NCBI GenBank assembly: GCA_009823505.1
Contig: VZQC01006319.1
Coordinates: 1,504,740 to 1,568,739, forward strand
Direction: 5' to 3'
DNA: 64,000 bases
DNA from: Rhizomys pruinosus
Lineage: Eukaryota; Chordata; Mammalia; Rodentia; Spalacidae
Below are positions 21,302 through 32,564 of this stretch, piece after piece; the first letter of the stretch is position 1; each line of letters opens with the position of its first letter. The position numbers were made by a program, and so were the translations under genes. Under the pieces are notes generated by a model. The model was not told the DNA's origin and ran no database searches. It saw only the letters and a list, made by a program, of their open reading frames with translations.

Positions 21302-21940
21302 CTCGCCTATTAGAAAAATAAATTAAACTTAACAAAGGAAACTCCGTCTACACACATTCCCAGTAAAAGCATCTATGGATCTCAAACTGCAGGGTGAGAG
21401 GTATTTCTTAAAACATGATAAATGGGGAAGGAAATTTACATACTTCAAAATCTAGTTAACTTGCAATAGAGGAGCTTCCAAAGCAATATTCAATTTAAAG
21501 TGATTAATATGTAATGGGACGAAACGCCCAAGGCAAATGTCAAGAGAGCGATGCAACTGCACTGTGTAGACGCCCTGTGTGTGATGAATAAGCTCAATTA
21601 AAATCACAGGCAAATGGACCAAGGTCAGATTGGCAGCAGCTATTGTTATGAAAACACATTTCCAAGATAAAACACATGAAGCCTCATCACACATCAACAG
21701 TAATAGATCAGAACTTGCAATCTATCATGATAACTAACTTTGATCTCCAATTAAGCAAAATGTTATCTCACACAGAGGAATTTTATTTATTCTTTTCACC
21801 AGTTGAACTGAATAATAAAATATCATACTGACTGTATTATTATATTTTGAATTTCATCAGTTAATTTTTTTATCTTTTTCTATAAATAACTATATAATGT
21901 CTTCGAGTTTGCTAAATTATTTCTACCAAGAAGTTTTAGG
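21302..21940. other. Repeat-free AT-rich block
   Basis: No repeat family recognised over 600 bases. Many TAATT/ATTAA motifs (GTGATTAATATG, CTCAATTAAAATCACAGG, CCAATTAAGC). It has the look of a conserved non-coding element, but conservation cannot be judged from one sequence. Confidence 0.3.
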
Positions 21941-21944
21941 GCCT

Positions 21945-22200
21945 GTGCTATGGCTCAGTGGGTAAAAGAGTTTTTTTTTTTTTTTTTTGTCTTTTCAAGA
22001 CAGGGTCTCCCTGTAGCTCCAGCTGTCCTGGAACTCACTCTGTAGACCAGGCTGGTCTTGAACTCACAAAGATCCGCCTGCCTCTGCCTCCCAAGGGCTA
22101 GGATTAAAGGCGTGCACCACCACGCCTGGCCTGTAAAAGAGTTTGGTGCCAAGCCTGATGACCTGAGTTCAATCCCAGGACCCACATGTTAGAAGGAGAG
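21945..22200 (+). mobile_element. tRNA-derived SINE split by a reverse B1
   Basis: The SINE head GTGCTATGGCTCAGTGGGTAAAAGAGTTT is interrupted by a reverse B1 (about 21,970-22,132) and resumes GTAAAAGAGTTTGGTGCCAAGCC. GTAAAAGAGTTT is the target duplication. Confidence 0.9.
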
Positions 22201-22540
22201 GACTGGGCTATGAGGCTTTGGAAAGCACAGGACCTGGGGCTGCGCTTGTGAGCCAGGCAGTGGTCCTGTGCAGGGATGACTAATGGATCTTAGGTACCAG
22301 AGTACCAAGCCTGACTTGCCTTGAGACTCTACACAAAGGAAGTGAAGACTAAGTCAACCACCCTCTTAATTACTGTGGGCATGACCCAACAGAAAAGCAG
22401 AGGTTCAGGCAAGGACTGGGGGATTAGCTGATTAAGGAATTTAGCAGAATTAACTGATCACTAAACTAGTACACTGAGACACCAGTGGTCAAGTACATAG
22501 CAAGCGATAGGTGCTGGGAATGTTCAATTGGTAGAGTGCA
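22201..22540. other. Unique sequence
   Basis: No feature recognised. Confidence 0.4.
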
Positions 22541-22675
22541 AGGCCTGGGCGTGGTGGTGCATACTTGTAATCCTTGCACCTGGGAGGTAAAGAAAGAGGA
22601 TCAGGAGTTCAAGGCCATCGTTGGTGACATAGTGATTTCGAGGCCAGCCTGGGCTACCTGAGACCCTAACTGGTT
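22541..22675 (+). mobile_element. Ancestral B1-type SINE
   Basis: GGCCTGGGCGTGGTGGTGCATACTTGTAATCC, with GTTCAAGGCCATCGTTGGTGACATAG and a GAGGCCAGCCTGGGCTACC block, resembles old B1 forms. Confidence 0.75.
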
Positions 22676-22779
22676 TTAGGAACAGATATTATTTTATTTT
22701 TAATTCTAGTTTTCATTTTAAAACAAGCCATACCAAGAAACAAGAAATTATAGTTTATGTACAGAAGAAGCGGTAACAG

Positions 22780-22960
22780 GGGCTGGGACACGAATGTTGG
22801 TAAAATACTTACTGAACAAGCAGGAGGACCTGAGTTTGGATGGCCAGCACCCGTGTGAAAGCCACCTGTCGCCCCAGGACTGGGAAAGGCAGAAGCAGGA
22901 CAATCTCTTGGCCTTGCCAGCCTTCCTGTTTATCTGAATCAATGAGTAAAGGACTCTGTG
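22780..22960 (+). mobile_element. tRNA-derived SINE, old
   Basis: GGGGCTGGGACACGAATGTTGGTAAAATACTTACTGAACAAGC, then GGACCTGAGTTTGGATGGCC. Confidence 0.6.
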
Positions 22961-23006
22961 TCAAAGAACAAGGTGGACAGCAATAGAGGAAAGAAATTTG
23001 ACCTTG

Positions 23007-23242
23007 GGGGCTGGAGAGATGGCCTAGCGGTTAAGAGCGCCGACTGCTCTTGCAGAGGACCTGGGTTCGATCCCCAGCACCCACATGGCGGTTGAGCCCC
23101 GTCTTTGACTCCAGTTCCAGGGGAATCCAACACCCTCTTCTGACCTCCATGGCATTGCACGACATGGGTGCACAAACCTGCATGCAGACATAAAAAATTC
23201 ATATACATAAAAAATAAATAAAATTTTTAAAAAAAGAAAAAA
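23007..23242 (+). mobile_element. Young B3-type SINE with perfect target duplication
   Basis: Head GGCTGGAGAGATGGCCTAGCGG, A/B boxes intact by eye. AAAGAAATTTGACCTTG flanks it at about 22,990-23,006 and 23,243-23,259 (17 of 17). One of the clearest recent insertions in the window. Confidence 0.96.
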
Positions 23243-23259
23243 AAAGAAATTTGACCTTG

Positions 23260-24000
23260 ATATTGACTGCGTTACTTGCACGTACCCGTAACATGTATCA
23301 GCACCACAACTACCAACAACAACCCATGGAAACTCTTCTGAGAATGAATGCATCACTATCCCTCTCAGTAGCCAGCATGCTGCTTTACAGAATTGGGAAA
23401 GCTCACACTTAAACACACATGGATATGCAAGGGATGCAGAGTATAGAAAACAATCCCGATAAAAGTGGGGCTCGCTTTCTCATTTTTAAAAGTTCATGAA
23501 ATCCGCATTCGTGAAAAGTGCAAGCTGGCTACATGCAGAATGCACCAGTGTCTAGAGCTAAGAACTATAATGTGAACCCACGTAGTTACAGTCAACTGAT
23601 TTCTAAAAGTTACTCAATTATGTATTATTAGTATGTGTTTGTATGTGTATACAGGCAGGGTGCCTGTGACACATTACATTTGTGGAGATCAGAGGACAAC
23701 TTGGGGGAGTTGGTTCTCAATTTGTATGAATGTACCGTCTGCATGCAGATTTGTTTCTTCCCTAGAAGAAAGTGGAGATGGACATTGCTGCAACCCTAGT
23801 TGAGGACACACAGAGCACTGTCAACTACGGAAAAATAATTAAGTTGTACCTCCTGAAAATGAAAAACTGGTGCTTCCAAAAACAGTAACAAGAACGTGAA
23901 AATACATTGACAAAGAAGGCACCATATATATGCCAATCGTGTGTGCCGAGTGTCCATCATGTAGAGTATGAAGAGCTCTAGCAGCAGAGTAGTGAAGAGA
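23260..24000. other. Mostly unique sequence
   Basis: A small B3 tail fragment (TTGTATGAATGTACCGTCTGCATGC, 23,725-23,750) is the only repeat recognised. Confidence 0.45.
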
Positions 24001-24003
24001 CAC

Positions 24004-24115
24004 GCCTTTAAATACCCGGCACTCGGGAAGCAGAGGCAGGAAGATCTCTGTGAGTTCAAGGCCAGCCTGGTCTACCTAGCGAGTTCTAGGCCAGCTATAG
24101 ATAATAATAAAGACC
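24004..24115 (+). mobile_element. B1 SINE, 5'-truncated
   Basis: Starts at the CCTTTAA step of B1 and ends TAGATAATAATAAAGACC. Confidence 0.85.
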
Positions 24116-24139
24116 AATGATAATAATAATAATATTTTT

Positions 24140-24386
24140 TTATTTTTTATTTATTTTTATGTGTATGAATATACTGTCTGCATGTAGGTTTGAATATACC
24201 GTCTGCATGCAGGTTTGTGCACCCATGTCTCGCAATGCTGCACGGAGGTCAGAGGAGGGTGTTGGATTCCCCTGGAATTGGAGTTAAAGACGGTTCTCAG
24301 CCTCCATTTGGGTGCTGAGGACCAAACCCGGGTCTTCTGCAAGAGCAGTTGGTGCTCTTAGCAGCTAGGCCATCTCTCCAGCCCCA
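24140..24386 (-). mobile_element. B3-type SINE with duplicated tail step
   Basis: Reverse copy. ATACTGTCTGCATGTAGGTTTG and ATACCGTCTGCATGCAGGTTTG occur in tandem, so about 28 bases are duplicated. Confidence 0.93.
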
Positions 24387-24789
24387 ATAATAGTAATTTT
24401 TTTCTTCTATTCATTTTTTTCATTTTTTAACAATAAGTAATAATTTATGAGTACAAGCATCCTTCATGTAAAACCAATTTGCAAGTAGTTGTGGCCAAAC
24501 CCACACAGCCCAAGGGTCCCACCATCCAGCTGGGGGACGCTTGTATGTACAATCAAGTTGATCAAATAAGTGTCCAGTCTATATTGCTGTAGCTTCACCA
24601 TTCATCCAATCGCAGCCCTTACATTCTACCACGTCCCCTCTTCTGCAGATTGTTCCCTAGGCTTAGAAAAGGGGCACAGGTGGATGAGAAGCAAAACAGT
24701 CTACTTTCTCTGGAGCTGTCGTTTTGGACTCTGGTCAGTTCTGGCTGTTTCCTTTCATGGGCTGTCTGTCTGTCCAGGAATAACCTTTC
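24387..24789. other. Unique sequence
   Basis: No feature recognised. Confidence 0.4.
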
Positions 24790-25006
24790 TTTTTTTTAAT
24801 TTTCTTTGTGTATGAATGTACTGTCTGCATGTAGGTCTGTGCACGCATGTCATGCAATGCAGCGGAGGTCAGAAGAGGGTGCTGGATTCCCCTGGAACTG
24901 GAGTTAAAGACGGTTCTCAGCCACCATGTGGGTGCTGGGGATCGAACCCAGGTCCTCTGCAAGAGCAGTCAGTGCTTTGAACAGCTAGGCCGTCTCTTCA
25001 GCCCCG
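24790..25006 (-). mobile_element. B3-type SINE
   Basis: Reverse copy, T-rich tail to CCGTCTCTTCAGCCCC. Confidence 0.93.
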
Positions 25007-25490
25007 CATTACCATTTTTATCAAAACCTTTAAACCAATGTTGTTTAATATACACATATTTACTTTTACTAAGTCCTAAAACACCATGTAACCTGTAGAC
25101 AGAGTATGGGCAAAATTGGATACTTGTTGAACTCATGTCAATTAAACATACATTAATCGAATATACACCGGTGTCCCTCTCCCGCCCCTCCCAGAGGGAT
25201 GTATATTAAAAGAAAAACAACAGAAAGACTGCATCAGAAAACTGACTGAAATGGTGAATAATAGTAATTTTTAAAAAGAGACAAATGACTCTATTTAAAA
25301 ATAGCCTGTGGTAAATGACAGGTTGGAGAGACCCAGTACTTCCGTAGCTTTGTGAATTTGAAATAAAACATCAGGTGTACAGCTGCGGGGAGCAGAGGGT
25401 GGCATGGGAAGGAGGGGCCATCAGTGACCAGTAGACAGAAAAGAGGCAAAATCCAGCAATGCTGAAGTTTGGATTTGTGTTTATTTTTTT
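25007..25490. other. Unique sequence
   Basis: No feature recognised; AT-rich. Confidence 0.4.
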
Positions 25491-25550
25491 ATTTTATATT
25501 TTGTTTTATTATTTTATTCTATTTTATTTATTTTATTCTATTTTATTTTT

Positions 25551-25716
25551 TGGTCTTTTTGAGATAGTCTCCCTGTAGCTCCAGTTGGCCTGGACCTCGT
25601 GTGGTCTAATAACTGTCCATAACTCCAGTTCTAGGCCTGATGCCCTTTTCTGACCTCCATGGCCATTGTAAGACACGGGTGCACGCACATACACACAGGC
25701 AATATACACATAAAAA
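25551..25716. mobile_element. Reverse B1 fragment fused to forward B3 fragment
   Basis: TGGTCTTTTTGAGATAGTCTCC...GGCCTGGACCTCG (B1, minus) changes within a few bases to GTCTAATAACTGTCCATAACTCC...TGACCTCCATGGCC (B3, plus). Both lack their outer parts; a deletion joining two SINEs is likely. Confidence 0.8.
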
Positions 25717-25794
25717 CTAAACAATATATATATATATATATATTTATTTTTATTTTTTATATTTATTTATTTTTTATTTTTTACTTATTTTTCT

Positions 25795-26142
25795 TTTGGT
25801 CTTTTCGAGACAGGGTCTCCCTGTAGCCCCAGCTGTCCTGGAACTCACTCTGTAGACCAGGCTGGCTTCGAACTCACAAAGATCCGCCTGCTTATTTATT
25901 TATTTTTTGAGGCAGGGTCTCCCTTTAGTCCCAGCTGGCCTGGAGCTTGCTATGTAGAACAGGCTGGCCTTGAACTCACAGAGATCCTCCTGCCTCTGCC
26001 TCCCAAGTGCTGGGATTAAAGGCATGGGCTACCACGCCTGGCCTAAGATGGTTCTTGGCCACCATGTGGGTGCTGGGATTCGAACCCAGGTCTTCTGCAA
26101 GAACAGTCAATGCTCTTAACTGCTGAGCCATCTCTCCAGCCC
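25795..26142 (-). mobile_element. Two reverse B1s and a reverse B3 5' half
   Basis: The first B1 (25,795-25,892) stops at AAAGATCCGCCTGC. A second B1 (about 25,905-26,043) is complete. B3 5' half 26,044-26,142. Confidence 0.88.
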
Positions 26143-26159
26143 TTAATAAAATTTTTTTT

Positions 26160-26620
26160 TTCAAAAGAAAGAGAACCCCCTCCAAGGTGGGCTGAGAGCA
26201 AAAGGAGAAAGGAAAGCCCCAGGGGAGTTTGCAGAACGAGACACCCACATAGGTGAAGCTGGAGATGGTGGCGTTGCTGTGTACCAGGAGAGGACACCGG
26301 GGGAGGACCTGCAGCACTTCTGTGCATGCTCGCCGCAGCTCGCTGCGGGTGAATGACCTTAGCAGGGAACTTATAGTCAAAGCTCCTGACCAGAAAGATC
26401 TGAAAACCCCTAATTCTTAGATCTCTAGAACTCAAAGGCCTCTGTCTTCTTTTCTGGCTAAACACTGAACACCTCAAGAATAAGTGGGCGCCCAAGAAAC
26501 TGATCGAGACTTGCAATCACATTCACAGATGCCGGTTGTCTTGGGTGGGAAGTACAAGCCATTTTCACTGGGACACAGGGTAAACCTAGCAGGCTGTAGT
26601 TCAATCCCTCATGCACAAAT
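26160..26620 (-). pseudogene. Possible processed pseudogene, parent unknown
   Basis: On the minus strand a CpG-containing segment reads coding-like: a block around [15 protein letters not shown], then after a frame change [17 protein letters not shown] and [16 protein letters not shown], without stops until an A9 run at the 3' end (T-run at 26,151-26,161 on the plus strand). Base composition differs from the neighbourhood. I do not recognise the parent. It could be a degenerate exon or chance; no introns, start or TSD were established. Confidence 0.25.
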
Positions 26621-26629
26621 AGAATGTAA

Positions 26630-26795
26630 AAGCTGGGTGTGGTGGTGTATGCCTTTAATCCCAGCACTTGAGAGGCAAAGGCAGGTGGATCTCTGTGAGT
26701 TCAAGGCCAGCCTAGTCTACACAGTGAGTTCCAGGCCAGCTGGGGCTAGAGGGAGACCTTGTGTCAAAAAGACTCCCCCCTCAAAAAAAAAAAAA
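26630..26795 (+). mobile_element. B1 SINE with target duplication
   Basis: GCTGGGTGTGGTGGTGTATGCC to an A15 tail. (A)TAGAATGTAAAAGC precedes (26,620) and follows (26,799) it. Confidence 0.95.
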
Positions 26796-26809
26796 AAATA
26801 GAATGTAAA

Positions 26810-27480
26810 AGCAAACACGAAAAGACAAGGCAAGTTGACCTCAAAACTCCTTAATAAATATATCAAAAGATACCAAAATGGCTGAAATACTAAGCAAAGA
26901 ATTTAGAAGGTTAGTTTTTAAAATGATCAGTGACCTCAGAGAGGATTGAAGCAAGCACATGAAGGAAGTCAGTGCAAGCCCTGGATGAAAAAAGCAGCCA
27001 CGTGGATGAGAAATTCAACAGAGATACAAATATTCTGGAAATAAGACAAAAGAAATGTTGACAACATCACCAAAAGACTAGATCAGGCAGAAGGAAAGAG
27101 ATCAGGCGATGAAGAGAAGACAATCTAGACACTCAGACACCTGGAATGATAAAATGCACAAGATGACCTTGACTTTTCAGAACTCTGGGACAGGATCAAG
27201 ACACCAGACCCACCTGGTGTGAAGGCACATGCTGGAGGATTATTCATTTGAAGCCAGTGTGGGCTACCCACTACGCTCCAAGTTGTCCTAGAATACCAAG
27301 ATGGGAGGGGGGAGAAAGGAGAGAGAGAGAGAGAGAGAGATTGAAATTGTAAATGTAATGAGATAGAAGGAGCTAACACACAAACTGAGGGCACCGAACC
27401 TATTCAGTGAAATTTTGGAAGAAAAGTGCCAAATCTAGAGAAAGGAATGATGCCCAAGTACAGGAGGAATTTAGAATCCA
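26810..27480 (+). mobile_element. Ancient L1 5' region, weak
   Basis: A-rich text with CAAAAGACTAGATCAGGCAGAAGGAAAGAG and AAGAGAAGACAATCTAGACAC resembles the 5'/ORF1 part of old mammalian L1s. It includes a (GA)n at 27,319-27,340. Assignment rests on its position upstream of clear L1 pieces. Confidence 0.4.
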
Positions 27481-27486
27481 AAATTG

Positions 27487-27650
27487 GCCATGTGTGGTGG
27501 CTCATGCCTTTAATCTCAAGACTCGAGAAGGAGACAGGATCTCTGAGTGTGAGTCCATCCTGATCTACATAGTGAGCTCCAGGCCAGCCAGGGCTACATA
27601 GAGAAAGATCCTATCTCTAAATGAATGAATAAATAAATAAATAAAATTTT
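27487..27650 (+). mobile_element. B1 SINE, old, (AAAT)n tail
   Basis: GGCCATGTGTGGTGGCTCATGCC with TACATAGTGAGCTCCAGGCC; ends AATGAATGAATAAATAAATA. Confidence 0.88.
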
Positions 27651-28645
27651 ATTAATGCCAAATAAATGCCCAGAAAAAAAATCTCTGTGCCCCACAATAG
27701 TTAAAAACCCCTAAGACTACAGAATAGAGAAAGAATTTGGTCAGCTGTAAGAAAAAAAGCCAAATTATTTACAAAGGCAAATTCATCAGAATTATATAAG
27801 ACGTCTCAGCAAAAACCCCCAAACCAAAGAAAGTATGTGTATTATCCAGGGTTTTCCAGAAGAACAAAAGTGATAGCATAAATATAAGAGTACTAAATTG
27901 GCTTAATTTTAAGTAATAAGTTGGCCTACACCTGGGAGGCTGAGCATCGAGGACTTGCTTGGTCCTTAGGCTGGGTGGGTGTCTCAGTGATCAGAGCAGA
28001 ACAGTAGCTGTCTCACACTGAAAAGGCTGAGAACATGGTAGTTGCCTGGTCCTCTGGACTGGGGGCCTCAGTGGTCCCAGTCTGGCTCTGAAGACCTGGA
28101 GAGTTCCTGAAGAGCTGCTAATCCTTAGTCAGTGGTGGGAACCTGAACACACTGGGTCTGGTATCAGTGGAGGAGTCAGCGGCAAGGCGGAGGCCAAACC
28201 AGCAAGACCTTCCTCCTGCCACGCCTTTTCTTCTGGGTGGCTACCAGGAGATGCCACCTCCATTGGGGTGTGTCCCACCTCAATTAAGGCAGTCAGGACA
28301 ATTCCTTAATTGAGGCTCCCTATTGAAGTGATTCCAATTTGTGGCAAGTTGACATTAAAACCAACCATCACAGTGTAGAAGGATGTATTTTAAGTCCTGC
28401 TATAAAATAACTGCCAGCTAAAATGACTGGATCAAAATTGTCCTTTAAAAATGTCAGAGAACTAAAGATGTTCTAGGACAAGCACAAACTAATGGAATCC
28501 AGTCAGAGAAGGAAGAAAGGCAGCAATAGATAAAAAAGAGAATTATGAAACATTTAATCATGTTTGACTCAATAAACCAGAAAACTCCAAAGATCAATAA
28601 AGGAGAAATAAAAGAGCAAAGCACTGAAATCAAGAAAAACAAAAC
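27651..28645 (+). mobile_element. Ancient L1 segment split by an LTR
   Basis: GCCAAATTATTTACAAAGGCAAATTCATCAGAATTATA and, after the LTR, ATAAAATAACTGCCAGCTAAAATGAC, GACAAGCACAAACTAATGGAAT follow the known order of an old mammalian L1 5' segment. The LTR interrupts it at 27,842-28,372. Confidence 0.6.
27842..28372 (-). mobile_element. LTR-like element in the ancient L1
   Basis: Read in reverse it begins TGTGATGGTTGGTTTTAATG. GTGTA occurs directly at both borders (27,837-27,841 and 28,373-28,377), a 5-bp target duplication. The other terminus is decayed (TTATCC). No internal gene. Confidence 0.6.
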
Positions 28646-28803
28646 AGCCAGGCTTGGTGGTGCACACCTTTAATCTCAGCACTCAGGAGGCAGAGGCAGG
28701 TGGATGGATCTCTGTGAGTTAAAGGCCAGCCTGGTCTACAGATTGAGTTCCAAGACAGCTGGGGCTACAGGAAGACCATGTCTCAAAAAGACAAAAAAAA
28801 TAA
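28646..28803 (+). mobile_element. B1 SINE
   Basis: Complete forward copy, with GGTGGATGGATCTCTG carrying a small GGAT duplication. Confidence 0.93.
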
Positions 28804-28827
28804 GTACTAGCAAATACCTCTCAGTAA

Positions 28828-29125
28828 GTGTGGTGGTTCATTTTGGAAATTCACCTCTAGGCAAATGGATTCTCCACAGAAGTTCCATCCTGTGGGTGGC
28901 ACTAGCCCATGGGCTAGCACGTTGGTCTGAATAAAAAGAGAAGGAAGGAAAAAGTGAGTTGAGTACCAGCATTCATCTCTCCTTGCTCCCTGAGCGCTAT
29001 GGACGCCATGTGACCAGCTGCTCCACACTGCTGTCATCAAGCCTTCCCTGGCATGGTGGCATGTGCCCTCAAATCCTGTAAGTGGCTTTAGGTCAGATAT
29101 TCTGTCTCAGCAATGAAAGAAGTAA
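28828..29125. mobile_element. LTR remnant
   Basis: GTGGTGGTTCATTTTGG ... CATCTCTCCTTGCTCCCTGA ... CGCCATGTGACCAGCTGC is a rodent LTR-type text I recognise by pattern only. Confidence 0.4.
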
Positions 29126-29990
29126 CCAATGCAATAACACTAAATGTAAATGGACTCTCCTATTAAAAGGCACAGATTGGCTGGCTGAATTAAAAAAAAA
29201 AATCCAACTGTTTATTGTCTGTAGTAAACCAATCTCACTGGCAAAGACCCACACAGTGTGAAAGAGAAAGGACTGAAAATTGCATATAAGAAAGTGGAAA
29301 CTGAAAGCAGGAGTAGCTCATTCACATCTAAGCAGATTGCAAGGCAAGATCAGAAGAGATAAGTGAAGCCACTACATATTAATAATGAAGAACACAGCAA
29401 TTGCTGCAACCCAGTTGTTCAAACGTTGCTGCAACCCAGTTTTATAAAACAAACTACTGGATGTAGTGTACTACAGAAACAGTGGCAGAGATGAATCTGA
29501 TACTCTTATAGTCAAGAGGTCCTTCAGACAGTCACCAGGGAAACGAAGAGTTAAATTGCACCATAGTTCTAACGGACTTAACAGACATTTACAGACTTCC
29601 ATCCAACAGCTGTGGAATATATATTCCTTATTCTTTTCAAAAGCCCATGGAACTTTCTCTAAAATATATCACAATTTAGGATATAAAGCAACTTTTTTTT
29701 TTTACAAATACCAAAACAAAAAGAGAAAAAGGAAATCTTGTATCTTACCAGATAGTAATAGAATAAAATCAAGAATTAAAACCAACAGAAACTATAGTAA
29801 TCACATAAACACATAAAGACTGAACTGATGTACCCTTTGGAATGGTCAATGGGTCATTGAAGAAATCAGGAAGAAAGAAAGAAATTCTTAGACTCAATAC
29901 AACTTGCCAGAATCATTGCAATATAGCAAAGGCAGTAAGAGAAGAATTTAGAGCCGTGAATATCTGCATTAAAAATAATGAAAGAACCTG
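29126..29990 (+). mobile_element. Ancient L1 ORF2, start and endonuclease region
   Basis: Broken coding remnant of the L1 ORF2 protein. AAATGTAAATGGACTC matches the ORF2 start (LNVNGL). Around 29,568-29,690 the frame reads LNRHLQTSIQQLW and FFSKAHGTFSKIYHNLG, the conserved AHGTFSKIDHILG part of the endonuclease domain. A few stops and frame changes disable it. AAATTCTTAGACTC and GCAAAGGCAGTAAGAGAAGAATTT continue ORF2 to 29,990. Confidence 0.8.
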
Positions 29991-29991
29991 G

Positions 29992-30215
29992 GGTTGGAGA
30001 GAAGGCTCAGAGGTTAAGAGCACTGGCTGCTTTTGCAGAAGACCCAAGTTTGGTCCCCAGCACCCACATGACAGCTAACAACTGCCCATAACTCCAGTTC
30101 CAGGGGATCCAACTCCCTCTTCTGACTCCTTGGGCATTGCACAACATGGGTGCACTTACACATATGCATGCATTGCACCCATACACATAAAATAAAAATA
30201 ATAAATAAAATATTT
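29992..30215 (+). mobile_element. B3-type SINE, older
   Basis: GGGGTTGGAGAGAAGGCTCAG to AAAATAATAAATAAAATA; inserted in L1 ORF2. Confidence 0.9.
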
Positions 30216-30219
30216 TATA

Positions 30220-31395
30220 TGAAAATCAGAGAGATCACAAAGTTTCATATTGGTATGCCTGAAGGCTTTAGAAAAGCAAAGTTAGTAGATAGAAATAATG
30301 AAGCTCATGGTAGAAATGAATGAAACAGACTTAAGAAGAATCCACAAGCTTGGTGGTGCATGCCTTTAATCCTAGCACTTGGGAAGTAGAGGCAGGTGGC
30401 AGGTGGATCTCTGTGAGTTCAAGGCTACCCTGGTCTACATAGAGAGCTCCAGGCCAGCTGGGACTAAAGAGAGACCCTGTCTCAAAAAGACCAAAAATAA
30501 ATAAATAAATGAATAAATAAATAAATTAAAAGGAAGAATCAGGGAAACCAAGCATTTGTTCTTTGAAAAGTTAATCAAGATTGATAAATTCTTAGCTAAA
30601 CTTACTAAAAGAAAATCAAATTCAAAAAAAAAAGGGGGGGCTGGAGAGATGGCCTAGCGGTTAAGAGTGCCGACTGCTCTTGCAGAAGACCCGGGTTCGA
30701 TTCCCAGCACCCACATGGTGGCTGAGAACCGTCTGTAACTCCAATTCCAGGAGAACTCCAGTTCCAGGGGAATCCGACGCCCTCTTCTGACCTCCGCGGC
30801 ATTGCACGACAAGGGTGCACAAACCTACATGCAGACAATACATTCATACACATAAATAAATAAATAAAATAAAAGTTAAAAAAAAAGAAAATCAAATTCA
30901 CAAAATTGGAAATGAAAAACAGGATATTACACTGAAGTTCAGAGGATCCCTAGGGAATATTAAAAAAACAAACTTATAGTCCAGTGTGGTGGTGCATGCC
31001 TGTAATCCTAGCACTTGGGAGGCAGAGGCAGGTGGATCTCTGTGACTTCAAGGTGTGGTCTACAGGGTGAGTTCTAAGACAGCTAGGGCTACAGGGAGAC
31101 CCTGTCTCAAGAAGACAAAAAAAATCCTTATAGTCCAATAAGTTAGAAAATATAGAAGAAATGAGTAAAGTTCTAGATCATTATGACCTACCAAAGCTGA
31201 CCCAATCAGAAATACAGAACCTAAACAGACCTGTAATGAGCACTGAAATGGAAACATTAGTAGTCTCTTGGCAAAGTAAAGCCCAGGACTGAACACATTC
31301 ACCACTGAATTTTACCAGAACTTAAAAAAAAAAAAGACACCTAAGTTCTAAAACTACTGAAACTATTTCATGAAATAGAAAAAGAAGGGTTGCTA
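30220..31395 (+). mobile_element. Ancient L1 ORF2, middle part with three SINEs
   Basis: L1 phrases in order: AGTTAGTAGATAGAAATAATG, TTTGTTCTTTGAAAAGTTAATCAAGATTGATAAA, GTAAAGTTCTAGATCATTATGACC, TTCACCACTGAATTTTACC. Interrupted by a forward B1 (30,345-30,530), a young forward B3 (30,636-30,884, flanked by AGAAAATCAAATTCA) and a forward B1 (30,975-31,125). Confidence 0.8.
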
Positions 31396-31429
31396 TGGAA
31401 ACAGTGATGTTGTGATGCTGAAACTGATG

Positions 31430-31640
31430 CAATAACATGAAGGAGTGAAACTAGATCCCTATCTCTCACCTTGTACAAAATTCAATAAAAATTAGATCAA
31501 AGAACTGAACATAAAGCTGGACGCTTGAAACTACTAGAGGAAAACACTTCAAGATATAAGCATAGAAAACAATTTTCTGAGTAGAACTCTAATAGCTCAG
31601 AAAATAATACCAAGAATCAACAAATGAGATTGCATAAAAC
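31430..31640 (+). mobile_element. Displaced L1 ORF2 C-terminal segment
   Basis: AATAACATGAAGGAGTGAAAC through AATACCAAGAATCAACAAATGAGATT is nearly the same as 33,983-34,140 plus 34,375-34,420 and is out of consensus order here, since it precedes the RT domain. Confidence 0.75.
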
Positions 31641-32031
31641 TGGATAAAAACAGAATAAAACTAAAAGTTAATCTCTGTGATGGATATAAGCACAAAATTT
31701 CTCAATGAAATGCTTAGAATTCAACTGCACAGTAAAAAGATCATCGATCATCATTAACTTTGTTTTATTCCAAAGGTGTAAGTGTGGTTCAACATACACA
31801 AATGAACAAACCAAATCAGGAGCAAAAAATTTTATGATCATCTCAATTGATTTGGAAGGAGCCTTTCACAAAATTCAGTATCTCTTCATGATAAAAGCCT
31901 TGAAGAAACTAGCCACGGAGGAAATATATCTCAACATAATAAACTTGTACTAATGATACATAAAATGAGGGGAATGGAAAGCATATCTTCTGAAATTGGA
32001 ATGACACAAGAATGTCCACTTTCTCCGTGTG
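31641..32031 (+). mobile_element. Ancient L1 ORF2 reverse transcriptase region
   Basis: An open stretch reads FNCTVKRSSIIIN, then MIISIDLEGAFHKIQ (RT motif A of L1, normally IDAEKAFDKIQ). The Asp of motif A is kept, but the frame has diverged and stops after INLY. The next frame continues GMESISSEIG and QECPLSP, matching the L1 GVRQGCPLSP block. Non-functional relic. Confidence 0.85.
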
Positions 32032-32337
32032 TTTTTTTTTTTTTTTTTTTTTTTGAGACAGGATCTCCTGGTAGCCCCAGCTGTCCTGGAACTCACTATG
32101 TAGACCAGGCTGGCCTTGAACTCACAAAGATCGGCCTGTCTCTGCCTCCCAAGTGCTAGGATTTATTTTTTTTTTATTATTATTATTTTTTGTCTTTTCG
32201 AGACAGGGTCTCCCCGTAGCCCCAGCTGTCCTGGAATTCACTCTGTAGACCAGGCTGGCCTTGAACTCACAAAGATCCGCCTGCCTCTGCCTCCCAAGTG
32301 CTAGGATTAAAGGCGTGGGCCACCACACCCAGCTCTC
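32032..32337 (-). mobile_element. Two reverse B1s, one within the other's 5' end
   Basis: The first B1 runs 32,032-32,162 and breaks at GTGCTAGGATT. A second complete B1 (32,170-32,337) follows with its own T-rich (ATT)n tail. Confidence 0.92.
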
Positions 32338-32564
32338 CATGTTTTTAATATAATGTTTGAATTCTTAGCTAAAGCAATAAAGCAAGAGAAAGACACAGAA
32401 AAAGGGATGCAAATAAAAAGGAAAGAAGTCAAATTATCCTTATTTGTAGATGTTACAGGCTCTACTTAAAAGACACTAAAGACTCTACTAGAGAACATTT
32501 AGATATCATGAACACTGTCAGCAAAGTAGCAGGACATAAACCAACACACAATAGTAGCTTTTTT

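Noticed and set aside
31705..31953. Reverse transcriptase gene
   Set aside because: L1 RT motif A is recognisable, but the frame is broken, the downstream catalytic FADD step reads FVDV, and several insertions split it.
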